From Euzebya rosea (GTDB lineage Bacteria; Actinomycetota; Nitriliruptoria; Euzebyales; Euzebyaceae), in assembly GCF_003073135.1 (NCBI RefSeq), contig NZ_PGDQ01000019.1:1-64000 (forward strand): DNA of 64,000 bases, given 5' to 3'. The notes under the pieces were generated by a model. It had not been told where the DNA came from, searched no databases, and was given only the letters and a program-made list of their open reading frames with translations. Within the stretch, counting starts at the first letter, position 1. Every line of letters starts with the position of its first letter. Position numbers and translations under genes: made by a program. This document shows, piece after piece, positions 55,504 through 64,000 of this stretch.

Positions 55504-57060
55504 ATGACCCGCACCGTCACCTCCGTCATCAACGGCAAGGCCGTCACCGACGCCGCCGGCACGATGACCCTCAACAACCCCGCCGACCTGTCCGACCACG
55601 TCGCCGACGTCACGCTGGCCAGCTCGCGCACCTTCCTGGACGCCTGCCGCGCCGCCAAGGACGCGCAGGCCGAATGGGCCGCCACGCCCGCCCCGACCCG
55701 CGGCCGTGCCATCCAGCAGATCGGCCGGCTGATCGAGGCCAACAAGGAACGGCTGGCCACGCTGGTCACCCGCGAGATCGGCAAGCCCTACCCCGAGGCG
55801 CTCGGCGAGGTCCAGGAGATGGTCGACACCTGCGACTTCTTCCTGGGCGAGGGACGCCGGCTGTACGGCCAGACCGTCCCCTCGGAGATGCACGACAAGC
55901 AGCTGTTCACCTTCCGCCGTCCGGTGGGGTCGCTGGCGATCATCACCGCCGGCAACTTCCCCGTCGCCGTGCCGTCGTGGTACCTCGTGCCCGCGCTGCT
56001 GTGCGGCAACAGCGTCACCTGGAAGCCCGCGGAGTACGCCGCCGCCAGCGCACAGGCGACGGCGGAGCTGTTCTGGCACGGCGGCCTGCCCGAGGGCCTG
56101 CTCAACCTCGTGATCGCCGACGGCCCAACCACCTTCGAGGGGCTGGAGCTCGGCATGGACGCCGGCGTCATCGACAAGGTCGGTTTCACCGGCTCCGTCG
56201 AGGTCGGCCGCCGCATCGGCGAGCTTGCCGGCCGCAACCTGCAGCAGGCCACCCTGGAGCTGGGCGGCAAGAACCCGCTGGTCGTCATGCCCGACGCCGA
56301 CCTGGACCTGGCCGTCGAGGGGGCGCTGTTCTCCGGCTTCGGCACCTCCGGCCAGCGGTGCACGTCGCTGGGCACCGTGTTCGTCCACGAGTCCATCCAC
56401 GACGAGTTCCTCCGTCGCTTCGACGAGGCCACCCGGGAGGCGAAGGTCGGCGACCCCATGGACCCCTCGGTGCTGTACGGCCCGATGATCTCCCAGAAGT
56501 TCTGTGACAACGCCGAGCGCTGGCTGGACGCCGTGGAGGGTCACCACACCCTGCACGGGTCGACGGGCACCGGCCGCATCACCGCCGACAACCCCCGTGA
56601 GGGTTTCGTCGGCGACCCCGACGCCGGCATCTTCATGCACCCCACCATCGTCGACGGCATCACCGCCAAGGACGAGCTGTACCGCAACGAGACGTTCGGC
56701 CCGATCGTCGGCGTCGGCACGTTCGCGGACTTCGACGAGGCCATCGAGCTGGCCAACGGCCACGGCTACGGGCTGTCGTCGTCGATCTACACCACCGACC
56801 CCAGGACCGCGTTCCGGTTCGCCGAGCGGATCAGCGCCGGCATGACGTCGATCAACAACTCCACGTCCGGCGCCGAGGCACACCTGCCGTTCGGCGGCAA
56901 CGGCAAGTCGGGCAACGGCTCTCGCCAGTCCGGCATGTGGGTCATCGACCAGTTCACCCGCTGGCAGTCGGTCAACTGGGACTACGCCGGCAAGCTGCAG
57001 AAGGCGCAGATGGACGTCACCGACGTCTCCGCCGACCTGGACTTCCGCCTGGCCGACTGA
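55504..57060 (+). CDS. pcd: piperideine-6-carboxylate / aminoadipate semialdehyde dehydrogenase
   Basis: 518 residues, ATG 13 bp after lat. An ALDH-superfamily enzyme close to the ALDH7/Pcd group: GSLAIITAGNFPVAVPSWYLVPALLCGNSVTWKP, FTGSVEVGRRI, catalytic Glu252 in LELGGKNPLVV, nucleophile Cys286 in SGQRCTSLGT, ETFGPIVGV and FGGNGKSGNGSRQSG. With lat it converts lysine to alpha-aminoadipate. In some streptomycetes this feeds beta-lactam synthesis; no such cluster is here, so catabolism or osmoadaptation is more likely. Confidence 0.93.
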   Translation: MTRTVTSVINGKAVTDAAGTMTLNNPADLSDHVADVTLASSRTFLDACRAAKDAQAEWAATPAPTRGRAIQQIGRLIEANKERLATLVTREIGKPYPEALGEVQEMVDTCDFFLGEGRRLYGQTVPSEMHDKQLFTFRRPVGSLAIITAGNFPVAVPSWYLVPALLCGNSVTWKPAEYAAASAQATAELFWHGGLPEGLLNLVIADGPTTFEGLELGMDAGVIDKVGFTGSVEVGRRIGELAGRNLQQATLELGGKNPLVVMPDADLDLAVEGALFSGFGTSGQRCTSLGTVFVHESIHDEFLRRFDEATREAKVGDPMDPSVLYGPMISQKFCDNAERWLDAVEGHHTLHGSTGTGRITADNPREGFVGDPDAGIFMHPTIVDGITAKDELYRNETFGPIVGVGTFADFDEAIELANGHGYGLSSSIYTTDPRTAFRFAERISAGMTSINNSTSGAEAHLPFGGNGKSGNGSRQSGMWVIDQFTRWQSVNWDYAGKLQKAQMDVTDVSADLDFRLAD

Positions 57061-57073
57061 CCCCCGGCCGGCC

Positions 57074-57799
57074 TCAGGCCAGCCCCAGCACCCCGGGCAG
57101 CTCCGACAGCGCGTCGATCACGGCGTGGGCGTCGGAGGGATCGCCCGGGGTGTGGTCGTTGCGGACCCACACCGCCGACATCCCCGCTTCCACCGCACCC
57201 TGGATGTCGTCGATCGGCCGGTCGCCGACGAAGACACACCGTTCCATGGGGACCCGCAGGCGCTGCACGACGGTGGCGAACGGCTGGATGTGGGGCTTCA
57301 CCCAGTCGATCTCGGAGGTGTAGAGCCGCACGTCGATCAGCCCGTCGAGGCCGTCGCGCTCCAGGAACCGTTCGTGGAAGCTGCGTGGCCAGTGGGTGTT
57401 GGAGAGCATCCCGATCCTCAGCCCTGCCGCCCGCAGCGCCTGCAGCGTGGGCACCGCGTCGTCGCGGTGGCGGATGGTCGGGGTCCACGCGTCGAGGTGG
57501 GCCTCCTGGGCGGCGTGCAGGACCGCCTCGGCGACGTCGACGTCCAGCACGTGACCGGCCTCCAGCAGCAGATCCATCAGCCGGGAGGACCGCATGGTCG
57601 TGGTCGTCTTGGCCCACGACGCCGCCTCGATGGCGACCAGCTGCTCGGTCAGCTCCTCGGCCCGCTCGGGGTCGATGCGTTCGGCTGCGACACGCCACAT
57701 GTCGATCAGCTCGACCTCGACGTGTTCGGTGAGGGTGCCGCCCCAGTCCAGCACCACCGCCTCGAGCGGTTCGCCGGTCAGGGGCGACACGATCGTCAT
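57074..57799 (-). CDS. HAD-superfamily hydrolase
   Basis: 241 residues. Motif I is AVVLDWGGTL, with nucleophile Asp18; the usual second Asp is Gly, as in several HAD subgroups. Motif II is GMLSNTHWPRSF, motif III the Lys in WVKPHIQPF, motif IV VFVGDRPIDDIQGAVEAGM. A helical cap lies between residues 30 and 125. Likely a small-molecule phosphatase of unknown substrate. It overlaps the upstream ThDP-fold gene by 4 bp, so the two are probably co-expressed. Confidence 0.9.
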   Translation of the reverse strand: MTIVSPLTGEPLEAVVLDWGGTLTEHVEVELIDMWRVAAERIDPERAEELTEQLVAIEAASWAKTTTTMRSSRLMDLLLEAGHVLDVDVAEAVLHAAQEAHLDAWTPTIRHRDDAVPTLQALRAAGLRIGMLSNTHWPRSFHERFLERDGLDGLIDVRLYTSEIDWVKPHIQPFATVVQRLRVPMERCVFVGDRPIDDIQGAVEAGMSAVWVRNDHTPGDPSDAHAVIDALSELPGVLGLA

Positions 57800-59496
57800 T
57801 GCTGCCAGCCCTGCTGGCGGTACCAGCGATGCTGGTCGGTCGGCGGGGCAGCAAGCCGGCTGCGGACCACAAGCATGGTCGGGTCGGGCGCGGCGATGTG
57901 GGCGCGCAACGCCTTCGTCAGGTCCTCGCCGATGACCTCGATCACGTCGGCACGCATGCCGAAGGTCCGGGCGAGCGCCGCGAAGTCGGGGGTCGGCCGG
58001 TCCAGCGTCGTCGGGTCGAGGTCGAGGGTGTCCAGCAGCGGGCGCAGCCGTCCGGCGCCACCGTCGTCGACGACGAGCAGCGTGAGCGGCAGCTTCTCCC
58101 GAGCCATCGTGGCCAGCTCGCCGAGGTTGGTCAGCATGCCCTGGTCACCGACGACCGCCACGACCGGTTCGGTCGAGTCGGCCGCAGCCGCGCCGATCGC
58201 CGCAGGGATCGCCGAACCGACCGCGTCCAGCGTCGGGGGGAACCAGAGGGTCCGGGGAAGGGTCCACTCGTGGAACGCCGCCAACCACCGTCCTGCCGCG
58301 CAGGGGTCGGTGACCACCGTGGCCCGGTCGGGGATGGCCGCGGACACGGCGGTGAGGAACGCCATCTCGGGACCGTGTGCCGCCTCGAGCTGGCGCCTGA
58401 CGGTGGACCGGACCTCGTCCAGCCGTGACCGCACGACCGCGGTGCCGCCCCGGTAGCCGACGGTGTCGGCCAGGGCCTTGGTGAGGGTCCGTGCGTCGCC
58501 GCGCAGCAGCACGTCGGGCCGGTACCGCCGGCCGGCGGCAGCCGGATCGACGTTGATGGCGATCAGGGCGTCGGGGTCGGGCTGGGCACCACCCTGGGTG
58601 GACTCGTCGTCGAAGTCGGTGCCGATGCCGACGATCAGGTCGGCGTCGTCCCACAGCGCCCCGACCGCGGGCAGGTGGGGTGGCATGCCGACCAGGCAGG
58701 GGTGGCGTGCCGGCAGCAGTCCGGCCGCGTGCACCGTCGTGACGACGGGCACACCGACCTTCTCCGCCAGCTCCGCGACCGCCCCACCCGCGCCGGCGCG
58801 CATCGCGCCGCCACCGACCCAGATCAGCACGTTCTGGGAGGAGTCGACCAGGTTGGCCGCACGGCGCAGCTGGACGTGCTCGACGGGCTTTGCGGCCGTG
58901 GCCGACGAGGTGTCGGCGGGCTGGTCGGGATCCTCGGGTTCGGGGGCGACGGGAGCGGATGCGAAGCCCGGCGGCAGGTGGATCACGACCGGTCCGCCGG
59001 GGGCGGTCATGGCCATCTCGCGTGCCCGGGACACCTGGGCCCGCAGGTCGTCGGTCGGCCGCAGGACGATCGAGCCGACCGTCACCTCCTCCAGCCCCAC
59101 CGGCAGCGGCGCGACCTCGGCGGTGTCGCCGGGACGGACGGTCCGCGGGACGACCGTGGGGGAGTGGGAGATCACCAGGACGGGCGCGCCGAGCTGCCGC
59201 GCCTCCTCCAGCGCACGGAGCACCCCGAGGGTGCCGTCGCCGGGACCGGGCACCGCGACCGCGGGCCGTCCGGTGCGATGGGTCCACCCAGCGGCGGCGG
59301 TCACCGCGGCGTCTGCCCGTTGCATCGCGACGAAGCGCAACCCCTGGGCTCGGAGCTGCACGATCAGCTCGAGGTCGTGTGGTCCGGGCACCCCGAACGC
59401 ACGATCCGCTCCGGCTCGCTGCAGCGCCCTGACCAGCGCTTCTGCACCGGTCGGACCGCCTGTGTCACCGCCTGTGGGCATCGCCATGCCCGCCAC
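57796..59496 (-). CDS. ThDP-fold (acetolactate synthase-like) protein lacking the conserved Glu
   Basis: 566 residues with the three-domain layout of ThDP decarboxylases: Pyr domain (1-175), central domain (200-340), PP domain (355-545). The segment that normally reads H-E-x-x-A...A-x-G-Y is AMQRADAAVTAAAGW here, so Ala replaces the cofactor-activating Glu. The PP motif GDG...NN is GDQGMLTNLGEL...VVDDGG, keeping the first Asp. Either the reaction does not need the Glu, as in glyoxylate carboligase, or the protein is catalytically weak. Similar actinobacterial proteins are usually called acetolactate synthase large subunit, which I doubt here. An internal start may exist at the second Met (residue 4 or 6). 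Confidence 0.8.
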   Translation of the reverse strand: MAGMAMPTGGDTGGPTGAEALVRALQRAGADRAFGVPGPHDLELIVQLRAQGLRFVAMQRADAAVTAAAGWTHRTGRPAVAVPGPGDGTLGVLRALEEARQLGAPVLVISHSPTVVPRTVRPGDTAEVAPLPVGLEEVTVGSIVLRPTDDLRAQVSRAREMAMTAPGGPVVIHLPPGFASAPVAPEPEDPDQPADTSSATAAKPVEHVQLRRAANLVDSSQNVLIWVGGGAMRAGAGGAVAELAEKVGVPVVTTVHAAGLLPARHPCLVGMPPHLPAVGALWDDADLIVGIGTDFDDESTQGGAQPDPDALIAINVDPAAAGRRYRPDVLLRGDARTLTKALADTVGYRGGTAVVRSRLDEVRSTVRRQLEAAHGPEMAFLTAVSAAIPDRATVVTDPCAAGRWLAAFHEWTLPRTLWFPPTLDAVGSAIPAAIGAAAADSTEPVVAVVGDQGMLTNLGELATMAREKLPLTLLVVDDGGAGRLRPLLDTLDLDPTTLDRPTPDFAALARTFGMRADVIEVIGEDLTKALRAHIAAPDPTMLVVRSRLAAPPTDQHRWYRQQGWQQ

Positions 59497-59507
59497 GCTA
59501 CACAGGA

Positions 59508-61850
59508 TCAGTGGCCGGAGTCCTGATCATGAACCGGGGCCGGCTGCCGCGGCGCGGCCGCACGGGCAGCGTCGAGGGACCTGACCATCGCCTCGTTGAC
59601 GGGCTGGGTGGCCTGTCCCCGTCGGCGCACCACGCCGGCTTCCTCGCCGTCGGCCGGGGCCTGCTCGCCCGGCGACAGCTGGGCCCGGGCTGCGTCGGCG
59701 GCCTCGGCGGCCCGCGCCTCGTCCTCGGTCTCCAGCCGAGCCTGCTTGACGGCTTCGACGGTCTTCTTGGGGTCCTTCGGGTACTGGATACGAGGGTGGT
59801 AGACGCCTTCCAGCGCCTCGATCAACGACTGCTCGACCGCGCGGAGGTCCGCGAAGGTCAGCGGCGAGTCGTCGAGCTGGCCGTCGGCGACGCGGTCGCT
59901 GATCAGGCCGGTCACGATCTGGCTGATCTGGTCCCGCGACATCGTCGCGCTGTTCTGCGACGCCGCACGCACGGCCCCCTCGCAGCAGTCCGACAGCATC
60001 AGCACGGCCTGCTCGCGCGAGTGGGGCTTTCGGCCCTTGTAGCGGAAGAACGCCTCGTCCGGCTCGGGACCGTCGCTGTCCTCCGCCCGCTGCAGGGCCT
60101 GCCGGTAGAAGTAGGCGACGACGGTGGTGCCGTGGTGGGTGCGGATGCCGTCGACGATCTCGGGCGGCAGCTTGTGCACCGCGGCCATCTCGATGCCGTC
60201 GGTGACGTGTCGCTGGATGATGAGCGCGCTCTGCCGGGGGTCGTCGAGCTGGTCGTGGGGGTTGGCGATCGCGACCTGGTTCTCCACGAAGAAGTAGGGC
60301 TTCGCGACCTTGCCGATGTCGTGGTAGAGCGCCATGACCTCCGCCAGGAGCGGGTCGGCACCGATCCTGCGGCAGGCACGGCTGGCGAGGTTGGCCACCA
60401 TCACCGAGTGGTTGTAGGTGCCGATCGCCTTGTCCTCCAGCTCGCGGAGGAGGGGATGGTTGCGGTCGGCGAAGTCCAGCAGGCTGTTGGCGGTGATGAT
60501 GCCGAACAGGCTCTCCAGGAACGGCAGCAGCCCGTTGACCATCAGCGCGGTCAGCACGCCGTTGAGCGCGCCGGCCACCAGCGCACCGGTGATGCCCTCC
60601 GTGCCGCTGTAGACGACGGTGAACGCGCCGGCCAGGACGATGTAGGCCAGCGTGGACTGCCACGCCGCCTGGCGGAGCTGCCCGCGGGCGGTCAGGCGAC
60701 CGATGATCGGGATGGACAGCAGCCCGGAAACGGCCGCGAACGGCACGATGCCGAGCTGCCCGGGCACCTGGTAGGAGATCAGCGCCACCATCGGGATGAC
60801 CAGCAGCACACCGATCCGGGCGTCGAACAGGATCGTGGCCAGCATCGCCATCGCGCCGACCGGGATCAGGAAGTGGCGTTCGTTGCCGCCGACGGCGACG
60901 GTGTTGATGGCGACGAGGATGGCGGTGAACATCACCAGCAGCACCGCCATCAGCATCAGCTGCTTGGGGGTGCTCCAGATGGTCGGCCGGTAGGTCCGGA
61001 CGTAGACCGCCACGACCGTGGTCAGGATCACGCTCAGCAGCAGCGCCTGTGCGAACTCCTGGGTGGGGTCGGTGCCGTCCTGGCCGGTGTCGCGCAGCGC
61101 CTGCACCTGCAGGTCGGTGACGGTGTCGCCCACCCGGACGATCGGGGTGCCGCGCTGGATGACCAGCGCCACCTCCTCCACCTGGGCCGACGCGGCGGCG
61201 CGGGCTTCGCTGGTGGCGTCGACGTCGATGGTGAAGGTCGGTCGCAGGGCATCCCGGATGATCGGGTCGAGGACCTGGGAGGCGACCGGCTGGCTGACGG
61301 TGGACAGGGCGAGGGCACGCTGCAGGTCGTTGTCGGCCCAGCGCTGCACGTCGTCGGCGTCCTCCAGCTCCGTCGCGGCGGCGCTTCGGGCGATGTCGAT
61401 CGCCTCGGCGCGGGCCACCGACAGCTGGCTGCTCGTCAGCCCGACCAGCAGGTCGATGCCCTCGGTGGACAGCATGGTCAGCCGCTCCTCCAGCGCCGCG
61501 ATCTGGTCGCTGCGGCTGGGGATGGTGCCGTCGGGGCCCGGGGAGGCGGTGGTTGCGGCCACGTCGAAGGCGTCGATGACCCTATCGATCAGCGCCGTCT
61601 GCGCCTCGAGGTCCGGGGTGACGACGGGGTCGACCTCCTCAGCGGCCTGGCGGCGCTGGAGCTCGGTCTCCTCGTCGTCGACCACCCGGACCTGCTCGGC
61701 GGCGATGACGGTCCGCGGGGACGGCTCCCCGGCGACGATCGGGGCCTCGGTGAAGAACGCGGCAAGGCCGAGCACCGTGGGGATGCCCAGCATCATCACG
61801 ACCAGGGCGGCGATCCGCCCGGGCCACTGTGCGCGTGTGTTGCGATCCAT
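59508..61850 (-). CDS. PgpH-like 7TM-HD phosphohydrolase
   Basis: 780 residues. One N-terminal helix (12-34) is followed by a large extracytoplasmic 7TMR-HDED domain (about 40-265), seven membrane helices (about 270-455), and a cytoplasmic HD domain with YNHSVMVANLASRA and YHDIGKVAKPYFF, plus HKLPPEIVDGIRTHHGTT and LMLSDCCEGAVRA. PgpH of Listeria hydrolyses the signal c-di-AMP. The charged C-terminal tail (about 690-780) is longer than in firmicute PgpH. In many genomes it sits near ybeY and phoH, which are not seen here. The same activity is likely but inferred from family. Confidence 0.9.
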   Translation of the reverse strand: MDRNTRAQWPGRIAALVVMMLGIPTVLGLAAFFTEAPIVAGEPSPRTVIAAEQVRVVDDEETELQRRQAAEEVDPVVTPDLEAQTALIDRVIDAFDVAATTASPGPDGTIPSRSDQIAALEERLTMLSTEGIDLLVGLTSSQLSVARAEAIDIARSAAATELEDADDVQRWADNDLQRALALSTVSQPVASQVLDPIIRDALRPTFTIDVDATSEARAAASAQVEEVALVIQRGTPIVRVGDTVTDLQVQALRDTGQDGTDPTQEFAQALLLSVILTTVVAVYVRTYRPTIWSTPKQLMLMAVLLVMFTAILVAINTVAVGGNERHFLIPVGAMAMLATILFDARIGVLLVIPMVALISYQVPGQLGIVPFAAVSGLLSIPIIGRLTARGQLRQAAWQSTLAYIVLAGAFTVVYSGTEGITGALVAGALNGVLTALMVNGLLPFLESLFGIITANSLLDFADRNHPLLRELEDKAIGTYNHSVMVANLASRACRRIGADPLLAEVMALYHDIGKVAKPYFFVENQVAIANPHDQLDDPRQSALIIQRHVTDGIEMAAVHKLPPEIVDGIRTHHGTTVVAYFYRQALQRAEDSDGPEPDEAFFRYKGRKPHSREQAVLMLSDCCEGAVRAASQNSATMSRDQISQIVTGLISDRVADGQLDDSPLTFADLRAVEQSLIEALEGVYHPRIQYPKDPKKTVEAVKQARLETEDEARAAEAADAARAQLSPGEQAPADGEEAGVVRRRGQATQPVNEAMVRSLDAARAAAPRQPAPVHDQDSGH

Positions 61851-61937
61851 GTCTGCCAGAAGCTCCAGTCTCCCATGCTACGGCGGACGGCGTCCCGCGG
61901 ATATCCGCTGGACGCCGTCGAGCACGGTCGGCTGGGG

Positions 61938-62345
61938 TCAGAGGACTCCGCGGGCGACGAGGATCGCCGACAGCCCGCGGGCGGTCAGCCCGAAGTTCAC
62001 GAGCCCCACCACGGAGAAGACCAGCAGCGGGTGGTACCGGCCCTCACGGGCGAACTTGTGGCCGTAGAACAGCACCACCAGCGGGAACACGAAGCCGTAC
62101 AGGAAGTGGAACGCCGTCGTGAACGTGTCGCCCGGCATGGGCACGCGGCCCATCAGCAGCAGGACCACCCCGAACAGCAGCTGGACGGCCAGGAGGATCT
62201 GGGCGACCGACACGATGCGCCAGAACCAGGGCACGTCGTCGTCCCCCTTCACCACGCGAAGGACGAGGGCAAGGACCATGACGATCAGCCACGAGCCGAC
62301 GATCGAACCGCCGACCACGTAACCGTGGATCTGAGAGATGCTCAC
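61938..62345 (-). CDS. four-helix membrane protein, function unknown
   Basis: 135 residues with four predicted membrane helices (about 10-32, 44-68, 79-97, 107-132), a short KGDDDVPWFW loop and the His-containing TTAFHFLYGFVFPLVVLFYGHKFAREGRYH. I do not recognise a named family. The conserved-looking His residues (HGY, FHF, GHK) could bind metal or haem, which is a guess. Transcribed from the gap beside the divergent ABC-F gene; 92 bp upstream of the PgpH-like gene on the same strand. Confidence 0.75.
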   Translation of the reverse strand: MSISQIHGYVVGGSIVGSWLIVMVLALVLRVVKGDDDVPWFWRIVSVAQILLAVQLLFGVVLLLMGRVPMPGDTFTTAFHFLYGFVFPLVVLFYGHKFAREGRYHPLLVFSVVGLVNFGLTARGLSAILVARGVL

Positions 62346-62405
62346 GCGGGGGAGGGTACCGGGCGGATGGACGGTCGCCGGTCTGCCACCCGTGTACCGG
62401 CGACG

Positions 62406-62411
62406 TACCCT
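62406..62411 (+). promoter_or_regulatory. candidate leaderless -10 box (TACCCT) of the ABC-F gene
   Basis: TACCCT, then 8 nt (GCTCGCTT), then the GTG at 62420. No SD is present. It is the same hexamer as the his-operon promoter. Confidence 0.5.
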
Positions 62412-62419
62412 GCTCGCTT

Positions 62420-64000
62420 GTGATCACCGTCGGGTCCGTGACCAAGTCCTTCGGGGGGCGAACCCTGTTCGCCGACGTCAGCATGCGCATCGACGCTGGC
62501 ACCCGAACCGCGATCGTGGGCCCCAACGGTGCCGGCAAGACCACCCTGATGAAGATCATCACCGGTGTCGAACCCGCCGACAGCGGCGAGGTCGCCGTCC
62601 AGCGCGGGGTGGAGGTCGGCGTCCTCGAGCAGGACGTCGCCGACTGGGCCAATGCCCAGGCCGAGGCAGAGGGCAAGAACCCCACGCCGATCGACCTCGT
62701 CGTGTCCGGCGTGCCCGTCAAGGAGCTCGAGGGACGCCTGACCGAGCTCGGCATGGCCATGGCCGAGGACCCCGAGGACGAGGCGATCCTCGAGGAGTTC
62801 GGCCGCGTCCAGACGCGCTTCGAGCACCTCGGCGGCTACGACCTCGACGCCCGCGCCCGCCGGATCATGGCCGGCCTCGGGTTCGACGAGCGAACCATGG
62901 ACGAGCCGCTCCGCACCCTGTCCGGTGGCTGGATGATGCGGGTGGCGCTGGCCCGGCTGCTGCTGCGCAACCCCGACGTGCTGATGCTGGACGAGCCGAC
63001 CAACCACCTGGACCTGGAGTCCGTCGGCTGGCTGCAGCAGTTCCTCGCCGCCTACGACGGCGCCATCGTGCTGATCAGCCACGACCGCGACTTCATCAAC
63101 GCCATCGCCAACCAGGTCGTCGAGGTCGCCGACGGGCGGGTCACCAGCTACGCCGGCGACTACGAGTACTTCATCACCTCCCGAGCCGAACGCCAGGAGC
63201 AGCTGCTCGCGCAGGCCAAGAACCAGGCCAAGAAGGTCGCGGAGGTCGAGGCCTTCGTCGAGCGGTTCCGCTACAAGGCCAGCAAGGCCAAGCAGGTCCA
63301 GTCGCGCGTCAAGATGCTGGAGAAGATGGAGACCGTCGAGGTCGACGACCGCAAGGCCCGGGCGATGAAGCTGACCTTCGGCGAGGCCCCCCGCGCCGGC
63401 CGGACGGTCGTCGAGCTGCGCAACGCCCGCAAGGCCTACGGCGACAACGTCGTCTACACCGGCCTCGACCTGGCGCTGGAACGCGGCATGAAGGTCGCGC
63501 TCGTGGGCCCCAACGGCGCCGGCAAGTCGACCCTCCTCAAGATGCTCGTCGGCGCGCTGGAGCCCGACGAGGGCGAGCGGGTGCTCGGCCACAACGTGCA
63601 GGTCGCCTACTACGCCCAGCACCAGGTCGACGCGCTGCACATGGAGAAGACCGCCCTGCAGGAGGTCGCCGCCGCCGTCGACACCTCCAGGGTCAACCCC
63701 CGGTCGGTCCTCGGATCGTTCCTGTTCTCCGGTGAGGACGTCGACAAGAAGGTCGCCGTGCTGTCCGGTGGCGAGCGTGCCCGCATCGCGCTGGCCCGCC
63801 TGATCGCCCAGCCGGCCAACCTGCTGTGCATGGACGAGCCGACCAACCACCTCGACATCGCCAGCCGCGACGTCATCGAGGACGCGCTCATCGCCTACCC
63901 GGGCACCGTGGTGCTGATCACCCACGACCGCCACCTGATCCGCTCGGTCGCCGACGTCGTCATCGCCGTCGGCGACGGGACCGCCCGCATGCACCTCGGC
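62420..64000 (+). CDS. ABC-F family ATPase (3' end outside the window)
   Basis: 527 codons are visible from the GTG at 62420, with no stop before the edge. Two ABC domains: the first has Walker A GPNGAGKT (about 34-41), signature LSGGW and Walker B LMLDEPTNHLD; a linker rich in Lys/Gln (about 255-310, RFRYKASKAKQVQSRVKMLEKME) is the P-site tRNA interaction motif region. The second has GPNGAGKS, LSGGER and CMDEPTNHLD with ITHDRHL. No membrane domain is present. ABC-F proteins act on the ribosome; this one resembles the general Uup/EttA-like group more than a dedicated resistance factor, but the subfamily cannot be fixed. Confidence 0.93.
   Translation, partial: MITVGSVTKSFGGRTLFADVSMRIDAGTRTAIVGPNGAGKTTLMKIITGVEPADSGEVAVQRGVEVGVLEQDVADWANAQAEAEGKNPTPIDLVVSGVPVKELEGRLTELGMAMAEDPEDEAILEEFGRVQTRFEHLGGYDLDARARRIMAGLGFDERTMDEPLRTLSGGWMMRVALARLLLRNPDVLMLDEPTNHLDLESVGWLQQFLAAYDGAIVLISHDRDFINAIANQVVEVADGRVTSYAGDYEYFITSRAERQEQLLAQAKNQAKKVAEVEAFVERFRYKASKAKQVQSRVKMLEKMETVEVDDRKARAMKLTFGEAPRAGRTVVELRNARKAYGDNVVYTGLDLALERGMKVALVGPNGAGKSTLLKMLVGALEPDEGERVLGHNVQVAYYAQHQVDALHMEKTALQEVAAAVDTSRVNPRSVLGSFLFSGEDVDKKVAVLSGGERARIALARLIAQPANLLCMDEPTNHLDIASRDVIEDALIAYPGTVVLITHDRHLIRSVADVVIAVGDGTARMHLG

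Overview
The window is very GC-rich and gene-dense, with many ATGA, GTGA and TGATG overlaps. It carries typically actinobacterial gene sets: a hisD-C-B-H-A-F operon, hisI-trpE with a Trp-associated membrane protein, the GlgE maltosyl-phosphate pathway, and lysine 6-aminotransferase with piperideine-6-carboxylate dehydrogenase. Many genes appear to be transcribed without a leader from TANNNT -10 boxes. I read it as a chromosomal segment of an actinobacterium, possibly a deep-branching, non-mycobacterial lineage such as Nitriliruptoria. The lineage is inference. No rRNA, tRNA, CRISPR array, IS element or prophage structural block was seen.

Layout. 1-7.1 kb: end of a gene that may be lspA, rluD, an orphan AAA ATPase, a saccharopine-dehydrogenase-like reductase, a DUF3048 lipoprotein, an IMPACT-family protein, a small protein, and an Lrp regulator divergent from a Cys/Met PLP enzyme. 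7.2-10.8 kb: dnaE. 10.8-16.7 kb: a Kai-type cluster with KaiC, KaiB, a response regulator whose C-terminus resembles KaiA, a CBS-BON protein behind 14 perfect copies of a 7-bp repeat, two small proteins, and a divergent histidine kinase with a degenerate receiver domain. 16.7-23.2 kb: tag, a LON-domain protein and the his operon. 23.2-34.0 kb: an accessory block with a 2175-residue secreted repeat protein, three tail-collar proteins, a GNAT, a DUF6916 protein and a Tat-exported binding protein. 34.2-40.4 kb: hisI-trpE-membrane protein-ppx/gppA-trpC-trpB-trpA. 40.5-50.5 kb: glycogen/trehalose locus with a Mak-GlgB fusion, TreS and GlgE opposite GlgP. 50.7-64 kb: aldo/keto reductase, secreted beta-propeller, Lrp-lat-pcd lysine catabolism, HAD phosphatase, a ThDP-fold protein that seems to lack the catalytic Glu, a PgpH-like HD phosphohydrolase, a four-helix membrane protein and an ABC-F ATPase running off the end.

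The core order (lspA/rluD, dnaE, hisDCBHAF, hisI, trpE, membrane protein, trpCBA) matches the order known in Mycobacterium. Against that backbone the Kai cluster, the surface-protein block and ppx/gppA look like lineage-specific insertions. The Kai cluster is the most interesting part: it puts plausible counterparts of KaiA, KaiB, KaiC and a CikA/SasA-like kinase together in an apparently non-cyanobacterial genome.
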